Origin: Flemingiibacterium sp045634005
Lineage (GTDB): Bacteria; Bacillota; Clostridia; Oscillospirales; CAG-272
Length of the DNA: 7,665 nucleotides
Assembly (NCBI GenBank): GCA_045634005.1
Contig: JAZQZL010000028.1
Coordinates: 1 to 7,665, forward strand
Reading direction: 5' to 3'
In this document: positions 1 to 5,388 of the stretch, piece after piece
How the letters are laid out: the number at the start of each line of letters is the position of its first letter
How positions within the stretch are numbered: the stretch's first letter is position 1
The notes under the pieces: generated by a model
The model's database searches: none
What the model saw: only the letters and a program-made list of their open reading frames with translations
What the model was told of the DNA's origin: nothing
Made by a program: the position numbers and the translations under genes

Positions 1-1452
1 ATGAAGAAATTCAGACTGATCGCATTGCTTCTTGCTGCTATGCTCGTTGCAGCTTCCTGCAATAACGACACCGGCGACAACAAGGGCAATACGGACAAAA
101 ACCCGTCCTCAGACAGTGCCGAAGTGCTCGGCCTTCCCGAGGGCCTTGACTACACGGGTGAGACCTTCCGCCTTATCACGGCAGAGGGATACCTCTCCAT
201 ACCGGAGGATTATGATCCCGCAGAGGACACCAGCATTATCACCCAGGCGAAGTATAAGCAGTTTATTAACACCACCGACCGTCTTGGCGTCGAATTTGAG
301 TTTTACAATGCAACTCCGTTCGAGGTCGCTTCCACTTGGGTATACACCGCTGTAAACTCCTGGTCGGACGACTACGATGCAGTATTTACGGTTGACTATA
401 ATATGAGAACGATGGCTGAGATGGGCTTCTTCAAGACCGTCAGCGAGCTTCCTTACGTTAACCTTGACAATCCTTGGTGGAGTAAGGACTATATCGAGGC
501 TGTATCCCTCAACCCCAACGATCCTTACCTGCTTTTCGGTAGCATCACCTACAATCAGGCTGTTGAGCGCATTTGCTGCGTATTCTTCAACAAGCGCCTG
601 CTTGAGGAGGTTCACGGACTTAAGGATACCGATATCTACGAGATGGTTCTTGACGGCACTTGGACTATTGACAAGTTCCTTGAGCTTGCCAAGGGCGTAT
701 ACGTTGATAACGGTGACGGTGTAAGAAACGGCAACGACACCTACGGCTACATTACCGGCGGAGTAGACGATCTTAATCACCTTGTATACAGCTCCGGACT
801 TGAATTTACCGGTCGTGACGAGAACGGCTTCCCGACGCTCCAGATGAACAACGAGCGCACCGTCAGCCTCGTTGAAAAGCTTCTTACCCTCCTTAATGAT
901 GAATCCTACTATAACGCTTCCGAGGATAACCCCGAGGGACTCAGCTTCCCCTATGCGCGTAAGTTCGGTGAGGGCAGAGGACTCTTCCTTATTCAGAGAT
1001 TCTTCTCTGCACCGTATCACGTTGAAATGGCAGATGACTACGGTATGGTTCCGATGCCCAAGTACGACGAGGATACCGAGGGCTATACGAGCATTGTTAC
1101 CACCAACGTACAGTGGGGTGCTGTTCCTGTAACCTGCGAGAGAGTGGAGATGACATCTGCAACGCTTGAGTGCCTTGCATACGAGGGATATACTCACTTG
1201 ATCCCCGCATATTTCGAGAATAACCTTAAGCTCAGATACACTCGCGGCGACCTCAGCTACGAGGCGAAGATGCTTGACATCATCGCAGAGAGCGTTGACA
1301 CCGACTTTATCTACGTTAACACTCTTGGCGGTATGGGCAACATCTTCAAGGAGATCTTCAATGAAGGCGAAAACGTCTTCGCGTCTACTTACGATTCCTA
1401 CGCAGGTGTGGCGCAGGCAAGACTTGAAAAGCTTATTGAGGCTGCTGAATAA
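1..1452 (+). CDS. Extracellular solute-binding lipoprotein (ABC family 1-like), paralogue 1
   Basis: Probably a cell-surface lipoprotein that binds an extracellular solute, likely a sugar or oligosaccharide, for ABC uptake. The 483-aa product has a Lys-rich n-region (MKKFR), a hydrophobic core (residues 6-18) and a lipobox ending AAS-C20. A disordered Asn/Asp/Ser/Thr-rich linker follows (21-40), then a mature domain of typical family 1 binding-protein size. Family-like signs include an Asp/Asn/Gly-rich loop (NGDG at 237-240, then YGY at 248-250) of the kind often seen before YG in clostridial sugar-binding proteins, and the Trp-rich segment DNPWW (156-160). The ATG is the first base of the window, so promoter and RBS lie outside; the signal peptide beginning at residue 1 supports this start. 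A paralogue follows downstream. No permease gene is adjacent. The lipoprotein assignment is firm; the ligand is unknown. Confidence 0.85.
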   Translation: MKKFRLIALLLAAMLVAASCNNDTGDNKGNTDKNPSSDSAEVLGLPEGLDYTGETFRLITAEGYLSIPEDYDPAEDTSIITQAKYKQFINTTDRLGVEFEFYNATPFEVASTWVYTAVNSWSDDYDAVFTVDYNMRTMAEMGFFKTVSELPYVNLDNPWWSKDYIEAVSLNPNDPYLLFGSITYNQAVERICCVFFNKRLLEEVHGLKDTDIYEMVLDGTWTIDKFLELAKGVYVDNGDGVRNGNDTYGYITGGVDDLNHLVYSSGLEFTGRDENGFPTLQMNNERTVSLVEKLLTLLNDESYYNASEDNPEGLSFPYARKFGEGRGLFLIQRFFSAPYHVEMADDYGMVPMPKYDEDTEGYTSIVTTNVQWGAVPVTCERVEMTSATLECLAYEGYTHLIPAYFENNLKLRYTRGDLSYEAKMLDIIAESVDTDFIYVNTLGGMGNIFKEIFNEGENVFASTYDSYAGVAQARLEKLIEAAE

Positions 1453-1471
1453 TTTTAATATAAACAAAAGT

Positions 1472-1497
1472 GGACCGTCCTTAGGACGGTCCTTTTT
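1472..1497 (+). terminator. Intrinsic terminator of lipoprotein gene 1
   Basis: A perfect 9-bp GC-rich stem (GGACCGTCC at 1472-1480 pairing with GGACGGTCC at 1484-1492) closes a TTA loop and is followed by five T residues. It sits 20 bases after the TAA stop and should end transcription of the first lipoprotein gene before the second. The GGACC/GGTCC outer stem also appears in the terminator of the second lipoprotein gene. Confidence 0.93.
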
Positions 1498-1594
1498 GTA
1501 CGAGCTATTTGTTGTGTGACAATTTACACCAAAAACGAGGCTTGCTTGTGTAGTGTTGCACAAAAGAGTCAGGAAAGTTTGTTAATTATCACAC

Positions 1595-1624
1595 TTGACA
1601 CTTGGCGTGGCGAGATGTTATAAT
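1595..1624 (+). promoter_or_regulatory. Consensus sigma-A promoter for lipoprotein gene 2
   Basis: TTGACA (1595-1600) and TATAAT (1619-1624) both match the vegetative consensus exactly, with an 18-bp spacer. A TGT directly before the -10 gives an extended -10 motif. Transcription would start near 1631, leaving a leader of about 67 nt. A 7-bp direct repeat (ACACTTG twice, 1591-1604) overlaps the -35. The rest of the 1498-1594 interval shows only short, weak dyads, such as TTGTG/CACAA at 1546-1563, and no gene. Confidence 0.88.
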
Positions 1625-1643
1625 CTATGATAGCGATATGTTG

Positions 1644-1666
1644 GCTATATATCGTTGATATATGGC
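1644..1666 (+). promoter_or_regulatory. AU-rich hairpin in the 5' leader of lipoprotein gene 2
   Basis: Positions 1644-1653 can pair with 1657-1666 over 10 bp, including one G-U pair, around a GTT loop. It lies in the predicted leader about 13 nt after the likely transcription start and before the RBS. It has no T-tract, so it is not a terminator. It may stabilise the mRNA 5' end or be a protein site. Its role is inference, and the AU-rich stem may be only weakly stable. Confidence 0.4.
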
Positions 1667-1684
1667 AATAAACCACGTTTTGCG

Positions 1685-1690
1685 AAAGGA
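1685..1690 (+). promoter_or_regulatory. Ribosome binding site that fixes the start of lipoprotein gene 2
   Basis: AAAGGA lies 7 nt before the ATG at 1698. The in-frame upstream ATG at 1662 has no Shine-Dalgarno sequence, lies in the 3' arm of the leader hairpin, and would add twelve residues in front of the MKK signal peptide. The start at 1698 is therefore preferred. Confidence 0.85.
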
Positions 1691-1697
1691 AATCACT

Positions 1698-3146
1698 ATG
1701 AAGAAATTAAGAATTGCCGCACTTCTGCTTGCGGCTATGCTTATCGCATCGTCCTGCGGCCCGACCGGCGGCGGTGACGGAAAGAAGCCGACTGATACGA
1801 CACCTTCCTCGGGCACAACTGACGTGCTCGGTCTTCCCGAAGGACTTGACTATACCGGCGAGACCTTCCGTATGCTTACTGCAGAGGGCTATCTCGAAGC
1901 TACCGAGGAGGACAGAGATAACGGTGACGTTATCGCGCAGGCAAGATATAAGCAGTTTATGAACGTTACCGACCGTCTTGGCGTTGATTTTGAGTATTTT
2001 GTTGCAACTCCGTTTGAAATTGCGGCAACTTGGGTATACACCGCTGTAAACTCGTGGTCTGACGAGTATGATGCAGTTTTCACGGTTGACTCGAATATGA
2101 AAACTATGGCTGAAATGGGCTTTTTCAAGACCGTCAGCGAGCGTCCTTACGTTAACCTCGACAATCCCTGGTGGGGTAAGGATTATATACAGTCCGTGTC
2201 GCTGAATCCTAACGATCCGTATCTGCTCTTTGGCAGCATCACTTATAATGCAATTGAGCGCCTTGTTTGCGTAACCTTCAACAAGCGCCTTCTCGAGGAG
2301 ATCCACGGTATGCAGGACGAGGACATTTACAAGATGGTTCTCGACGGCACCTGGACTATTGACAAGTTCCTTGAGCTTGCAAAGGGTGTATACATTGAAA
2401 ACGGTGACGGTACCAACAATGGCAAGGACATACACGGCTACGTAACGGGCGGCACCGATACGCTCGTTAACCTTGCATACAGTGCGGGACTTAGCTTCAC
2501 CGGACGCGATGCGGACGGCTTCCCGACGCTCCAGATGAACAACGAGCGCACCATCACGCTTGTTGAAAAGCTTCTCACGCTTCGTAACGACGTTGCATAC
2601 TACGATGCATCCAAGGATAACGATGCAAACGTTACCTTCCCCTATGCGCGCAATTTCGCCGAGGGTAACGCGCTCTTCCTTGTTCAGAGATTCTTTACTA
2701 TTCCCGTATGCAACGAAATGGCAGACGACTACGGAATGGTTCCGATGCCGAAGTACGACGAGGACATCGAAGGCTATACGAGCGTCGTTACCACCAACGT
2801 TCAGTGGGGCGCTGTTCCGGTAACCTGTGAGCGAATAGAGATGACCTCTGCGACTCTTGAAGCGCTCGCATATGAGGGCTACAATCTTCTTACTCCCGCA
2901 TACTTTGAGAACACCTTAAAGCTCAGATATACCCGTGGCGACCTTGGCTACGAGGCGCAGATGCTTGACCTCATCGTAGAGGGAGCAAACACCGACTTTA
3001 TCTACGCAAACAGTCTCGGCGGTCTTGGCAACATCTTTGGCGAAATTTTTGCGGAGGGCGAAAACATCTTCGCTTCCACCTATGATTCCTATGAGCCTGC
3101 AGCGCTTGTAAACATCGAAAAGATGATCGCTGCTGCACAGGAATAA
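1698..3146 (+). CDS. Extracellular solute-binding lipoprotein (ABC family 1-like), paralogue 2
   Basis: Predicted surface lipoprotein of 482 aa, paralogous to the gene before it. It has a signal peptide starting MKKLR, a lipobox ending ASS-C20, a Gly/Pro/Thr/Ser-rich linker (21-42) and a binding-protein-like domain. Long blocks match paralogue 1 exactly, including VLGLPEGLDYTGETFR (43-58), MVLDGTWTIDKFLELAKG (213-230) and MADDYGMVPMPKYDED (341-356). Differences cluster near residues 66-79, 185-194, 300-312 and 334-339. By eye roughly 70 % of positions are identical, without a computed alignment. The start at 1698 rather than an in-frame ATG at 1662 rests on the RBS and signal peptide. The gene has its own consensus promoter and terminator, so it is likely transcribed alone. 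Which permease it serves and what it binds cannot be told from the window. Confidence 0.87.
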   Translation: MKKLRIAALLLAAMLIASSCGPTGGGDGKKPTDTTPSSGTTDVLGLPEGLDYTGETFRMLTAEGYLEATEEDRDNGDVIAQARYKQFMNVTDRLGVDFEYFVATPFEIAATWVYTAVNSWSDEYDAVFTVDSNMKTMAEMGFFKTVSERPYVNLDNPWWGKDYIQSVSLNPNDPYLLFGSITYNAIERLVCVTFNKRLLEEIHGMQDEDIYKMVLDGTWTIDKFLELAKGVYIENGDGTNNGKDIHGYVTGGTDTLVNLAYSAGLSFTGRDADGFPTLQMNNERTITLVEKLLTLRNDVAYYDASKDNDANVTFPYARNFAEGNALFLVQRFFTIPVCNEMADDYGMVPMPKYDEDIEGYTSVVTTNVQWGAVPVTCERIEMTSATLEALAYEGYNLLTPAYFENTLKLRYTRGDLGYEAQMLDLIVEGANTDFIYANSLGGLGNIFGEIFAEGENIFASTYDSYEPAALVNIEKMIAAAQE

Positions 3147-3164
3147 TTGCATAATGAAAATGAG

Positions 3165-3191
3165 AGGACCGCTCAGCCGAGCGGTCCTTTT
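3165..3191 (+). terminator. Intrinsic terminator of lipoprotein gene 2
   Basis: A perfect 10-bp stem (AGGACCGCTC at 3165-3174 with GAGCGGTCCT at 3179-3188) closes a four-base AGCC loop and leads into TTT. It lies 18 bases after the stop. Outer stem bases match those of the first lipoprotein gene's terminator while the inner stem and loop differ, as expected if the terminator was copied with the gene and then diverged. Confidence 0.9.
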
Positions 3192-3196
3192 AAACT

Positions 3197-3227
3197 AAAA
3201 AAGCCGAGAGTTATCTCTCGGCTTTTT
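3197..3227. terminator. Bidirectional terminator between lipoprotein gene 2 and manA
   Basis: A GC-rich core stem, GCCGAGAG (3203-3210) with CTCTCGGC (3215-3222), has a TTAT loop. An A-run lies on its left (3197-3202) and a T-run on its right (3223-3227), so it can terminate in both directions. The - strand manA stop codon is one base away (3229-3231), making this the manA terminator. On the + strand it is a second terminator after lipoprotein gene 2. Confidence 0.92.
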
Positions 3228-3228
3228 G

Positions 3229-4188
3229 TTATATGCTTGCAACGACTGCCACAGCACTCGAAGAGTGCATAGCAAAGTCGCCCATTCCGGCAGGAATATA
3301 GTACGTATCGCCCTTGGTGAACGCGAATTTCTCGCCGGCGAATACTATCTCGCCCTCGCCTTCAATAAAGGTGACGGATAAAAAGCTCGATTTGTCGGCT
3401 GTGAGTTTAATATCGGTAAATTCGTATTTGTTTACCGTAAACTTATCGCACGAGCAGATAAGCTCGGGTGTGCGCTCGCTTGCGTTTGCGAAGCGAAGTG
3501 CATCGATCTCGCTTTCGGTAAAGTTTACGATGACGTCCTTGGCCTTTTCAACGTGCGTTTCACGCGGCTTGCCGTCCTTTCCGAGTCTGCCGTAGTCGTA
3601 GACACGGTAGGTTACGTTGGAGTTCTGCTGAATCTCGCAGATGAGGATGCCCTTGCCGATAGCATGAACGAGGCCAGACGGGATAAAGTATACGTCGCCT
3701 GCCTTTACCTTTACGCGGTGGAGGAGCGTTTCAACGGTGTTTTCTGCAACTGCTTTGTCAAAAGCTTCCTTGGTGTAGTCGGAGGATAAGCCGTATACGA
3801 GCTCTGCATCCTCCTCGGCTTCAACTATGTACCAAACCTCGGTCTTGCCGAATTCCCCCTCGTTTTTGAGCGAGTATTCGTCGGACGGGTGAACCTGAAT
3901 GGAAAGACGGTCGCACGCGTCGATAAATTTAATAAGAAGAGGGAAGCGGTCGCCGTCATAACCTTCGCCGATAACGCCGTAGCCCGCCTCGTCGATGTAT
4001 TCTCCGAGCGTTTTGCCTGCGTATTCACCGTTTTCGATGACGTTCATTCCGTCATCGCGTACGGTGAGCTCCCAGCTTTCCGCGAGCTTTTCAAACGGCG
4101 CGGTTTTGCCGTAAGACTGCTTTAATTTGCTGCCGCCCCAGATGATTTCCTTAACGGCAGGTGCGAGCTTCATAGGATAGAGATTCAT
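3229..4188 (-). CDS. manA: Mannose-6-phosphate isomerase, class I (short Firmicutes type)
   Basis: Cytosolic zinc enzyme that interconverts mannose 6-phosphate and fructose 6-phosphate, linking mannose use and GDP-mannose supply to glycolysis. The 319-aa length fits the short Bacillus-type ManA. Zinc-ligand motifs are visible: SIQVHP with H100, KTEVWY with E117, and the signature YFIPSGLVHAIG with H175. The downstream YRVYDYGR segment carries R196, at the usual catalytic arginine position. An N-terminal WGG (17-19) and a C-terminal cupin strand (YYIPAGMG, 296-303) complete the fold. The start is supported by GGAGG (4195-4199) 6 nt upstream. The gene is single, convergent with the lipoprotein array and divergent from the small NKTE-repeat gene. 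I found no convincing promoter in the 107-bp divergent gap. All key residues appear present. Confidence 0.96.
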   Translation of the reverse strand: MNLYPMKLAPAVKEIIWGGSKLKQSYGKTAPFEKLAESWELTVRDDGMNVIENGEYAGKTLGEYIDEAGYGVIGEGYDGDRFPLLIKFIDACDRLSIQVHPSDEYSLKNEGEFGKTEVWYIVEAEEDAELVYGLSSDYTKEAFDKAVAENTVETLLHRVKVKAGDVYFIPSGLVHAIGKGILICEIQQNSNVTYRVYDYGRLGKDGKPRETHVEKAKDVIVNFTESEIDALRFANASERTPELICSCDKFTVNKYEFTDIKLTADKSSFLSVTFIEGEGEIVFAGEKFAFTKGDTYYIPAGMGDFAMHSSSAVAVVASI

Positions 4189-4240
4189 AATGTGCCTCCA
4201 AAATGATAATGTATAATTGTTTTAGGTTTGCAGATACTTG

Positions 4241-4259
4241 ATTTGTAAGTTTCACAAAT
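4241..4259. promoter_or_regulatory. Imperfect palindrome in the manA / small-gene divergent region
   Basis: ATTTGTAAG-T-TTCACAAAT is a 19-bp dyad with 7 of 9 arm positions paired. A second, overlapping inverted repeat (TCACA-AA-TGTGA) spans 4252-4263. Both lie between two divergent genes, where an operator could control either. I do not recognise the motif as a named regulator's site. An AT-rich stretch with TATAAT at 4212-4217 has no matching -35, so no promoter is called in this gap. Confidence 0.3.
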
Positions 4260-4280
4260 GTGAGATTTCAAAAAAGCCTT

Positions 4281-4287
4281 AAAGGAG
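4281..4287 (+). promoter_or_regulatory. Ribosome binding site that fixes the start of the small NKTE-repeat gene
   Basis: AAAGGAG lies 8 nt before the ATG at 4296. The in-frame ATG at 4260 would extend the protein by twelve residues but has no Shine-Dalgarno sequence. This well-placed site is the main evidence that the small gene is real. Confidence 0.8.
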
Positions 4288-4295
4288 CATTTATA

Positions 4296-4460
4296 ATGAA
4301 TAACGAGAAGAACCGCTACGAAAACGGCGGTATGAATCAGACCAAAAATAAGACCGAAAACAAGACTGAAAATAAGACCGAAAACAAGACTGATGCCAAG
4401 TCCGTTAGGAACAAGACCTCCGAGGGCAAGAACAACAAGCCTGCAGACAAGCGATTTTAA
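4296..4460 (+). CDS. Small basic Asn/Lys/Thr-rich repeat protein, unknown function
   Basis: A 54-aa protein that I do not recognise. It is very hydrophilic, with no signal peptide, membrane segment or cysteine. Lys, Asn, Thr and Glu dominate, and the predicted charge is clearly positive (14 Lys/Arg against 8 Asp/Glu). Residues 18-33 are four tandem units NKTE-NKTE-NKTE-NKTD, and another NKT occurs at 39-41. It is almost certainly disordered. Reality as a gene is supported by a strong RBS and a dedicated terminator right after the stop. The composition faintly recalls small spore proteins of endospore formers or nucleic-acid-binding tails, but no diagnostic motif is present, so no function is assigned. 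It is divergent from manA and convergent with ispD. Confidence 0.7.
   Translation: MNNEKNRYENGGMNQTKNKTENKTENKTENKTDAKSVRNKTSEGKNNKPADKRF
4347..4394 (+). repeat. In-frame 24-nt tandem repeat (two copies) encoding NKTE units
   Basis: Two adjacent 24-nt units (4347-4370 and 4371-4394) match at 23 of 24 positions; the last base turns Glu into Asp. Each unit consists of two 12-nt halves coding for the same NKTE but using different synonymous codons (AAT/AAC, ACC/ACT). That implies an old 12-nt duplication followed by a more recent 24-nt one. Repeat number could vary between strains without breaking the frame. Confidence 0.9.
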
Positions 4461-4479
4461 GTTCTTTTACTGATCCCAG

Positions 4480-4510
4480 AGCATGCGGCGTGTAAGCGCC
4501 GTGTGCTTTT
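4480..4510 (+). terminator. Intrinsic terminator of the small NKTE-repeat gene
   Basis: An 11-bp stem with two G-U pairs (4480-4490 with 4497-4507) closes a six-base loop and leads into TTTTATTTT. It starts 20 bases after the small gene's stop, and its T-tract overlaps the ispD stop codon on the other strand. There is no matching T-tract for - strand transcription, so a separate ispD terminator is not evident. Confidence 0.82.
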
Positions 4511-5267
4511 ATTTTCGCTGTGATAGAATAGCCTCTGCTATGATAAGATCCGTCGGTGTGGTTATCTTGATGTTTTCGCGACCGACGTCCGTAAGCTTTA
4601 CGCGAAATCCGACGTGCTCTGCAAGCGCATTATCGTCTGTTGCGCTGAAGCCTTCTTCCTTGCAAACGTATGCAGCTGCGCGGTAAAGCTCGGTTTTGAA
4701 GGCCTGCGGGGTTTGCACCGTCCACAAATTTTCGCGCTCGACGGTTTCGGTTATAAAGCCGTGACTATCGGCGAGCTTGGTGCTGTCGGTCGCTCTCGTT
4801 GCGGCAGTTGCAGCGCCGTACGCGTATGCATCGTGAAGCACCGCGTCGATGTTTTCCTCTGTGATAAGACAGCGTGCGCCGTCGTGTATCGCGACGAACT
4901 CGCTTCTGTCGTCTATTGCCTCAAAGCCGCACAGAACGGAGTCCTGACGCGTGTCACCGCCGCATACGACTGCGGTGATCTTATTAAGGTCATACTCGCG
5001 AGTATAACGCTCGTACTCGCTCATTTCCTCTTTTCGTGCAACAACGATTATCTCGTCTATTTTATCACATTTTTGAAATGCTATAAGTGAGCGTGCTACT
5101 ACAGGTATGCCGCACAGCGTGAGATGCTGCTTGGTTTTGCCCGACGCGTCCTGCATACGCGTACCTTTGCCTGCGGCGACGATTATCGCCGAGGTAAAAT
5201 GCGGTGTATTCGCGGTTTTGGAAAGTGTGCGCACAAGCGATGCGACGTCTTTAGCGGATATTTTCAT
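4509..5267 (-). CDS. ispD: 2-C-methyl-D-erythritol 4-phosphate cytidylyltransferase
   Basis: Cytosolic enzyme of the MEP isoprenoid pathway: it joins CTP and methylerythritol 4-phosphate to give CDP-methylerythritol and pyrophosphate. The 252-aa product shows the family motifs in order: AAGKGTRM (31-38, CTP phosphate loop), KTKQHL (44-49), GGDTRQDSV (103-111), HDGAR (128-132), TDSTK (160-164), TPQAF (186-190), TDD (210-212) and NIKITTPTDL (232-241). About 25 residues precede the first conserved strand, more than in the 236-aa E. coli enzyme. No later ATG exists before residue 38, and AAGGAG (5276-5281) sits 8 nt upstream, so the long start is preferred. Residue 133 is Cys where many homologues have Pro after HDGAR. 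No ispF is adjacent, although the two are often neighbours or fused. The gene appears to be monocistronic. Confidence 0.95.
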   Translation of the reverse strand: MKISAKDVASLVRTLSKTANTPHFTSAIIVAAGKGTRMQDASGKTKQHLTLCGIPVVARSLIAFQKCDKIDEIIVVARKEEMSEYERYTREYDLNKITAVVCGGDTRQDSVLCGFEAIDDRSEFVAIHDGARCLITEENIDAVLHDAYAYGAATAATRATDSTKLADSHGFITETVERENLWTVQTPQAFKTELYRAAAYVCKEEGFSATDDNALAEHVGFRVKLTDVGRENIKITTPTDLIIAEAILSQRK

Positions 5268-5301
5268 AGCGTCGGCTCCTTTTGGTAGTTGTCATACATA
5301 T

Positions 5302-5307
5302 ATTATA
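5302..5307 (-). promoter_or_regulatory. Extended -10 promoter element for ispD
   Basis: Read on the - strand, TGG-TATAAT gives a consensus extended -10. The -35 is poor: the best match is TTCACT at 5327-5332 with a 19-bp spacer. Transcription would start near 5295, about 28 nt before the ispD start codon. The element lies between ispD and the upstream exporter terminator, so ispD has its own promoter. Confidence 0.65.
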
Positions 5308-5351
5308 CCACAAATTTGCGCCAATGAGTGAACAAAATTAAAATTTCAGCA

Positions 5352-5383
5352 AATAAAAACGGCATCGCTTTTGGCGATGCCGT
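5352..5383 (-). terminator. Intrinsic terminator of the ABC exporter operon
   Basis: A perfect 10-bp stem (5374-5383 with 5359-5368) closes a five-base loop and, on the - strand, runs into TTTTATT. It begins 5 nt after the permease stop codon and separates the exporter operon from ispD. Confidence 0.92.
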
Positions 5384-5388
5384 ACGCA

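Noticed and set aside
109..1563. A 484-codon open frame on the - strand opposite lipoprotein gene 1
   Set aside because: It lies antisense to a gene with a clear signal peptide and a conserved paralogue, has no evident RBS, runs through the terminator hairpin, and its product has no recognisable domain. A related antisense frame (1707-2435) opposite the paralogue is explained by shared sequence and codon bias.
1662..1697. Upstream in-frame start for lipoprotein gene 2
   Set aside because: It has no Shine-Dalgarno sequence, sits in a hairpin arm, and would place twelve residues in front of a complete signal peptide. The ATG at 1698 has a good RBS.
4212..4217. TATAAT on the + strand as a promoter for the small gene
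   Set aside because: No acceptable -35 is found 15-19 bp upstream and the region is simply AT-rich, so the match may be chance.
4260..4295. Upstream in-frame start for the small NKTE-repeat gene
   Set aside because: No ribosome binding site precedes 4260, whereas AAAGGAG is ideally placed before 4296.
4347..4394. Short direct repeats as a possible CRISPR-like array
   Set aside because: The repeats are contiguous with no spacers, keep the reading frame, and encode a simple peptide repeat.
4614..5090. A 158-codon + strand open frame inside ispD
   Set aside because: It is wholly antisense to ispD, which shows all its family motifs, and has no RBS or domain of its own.
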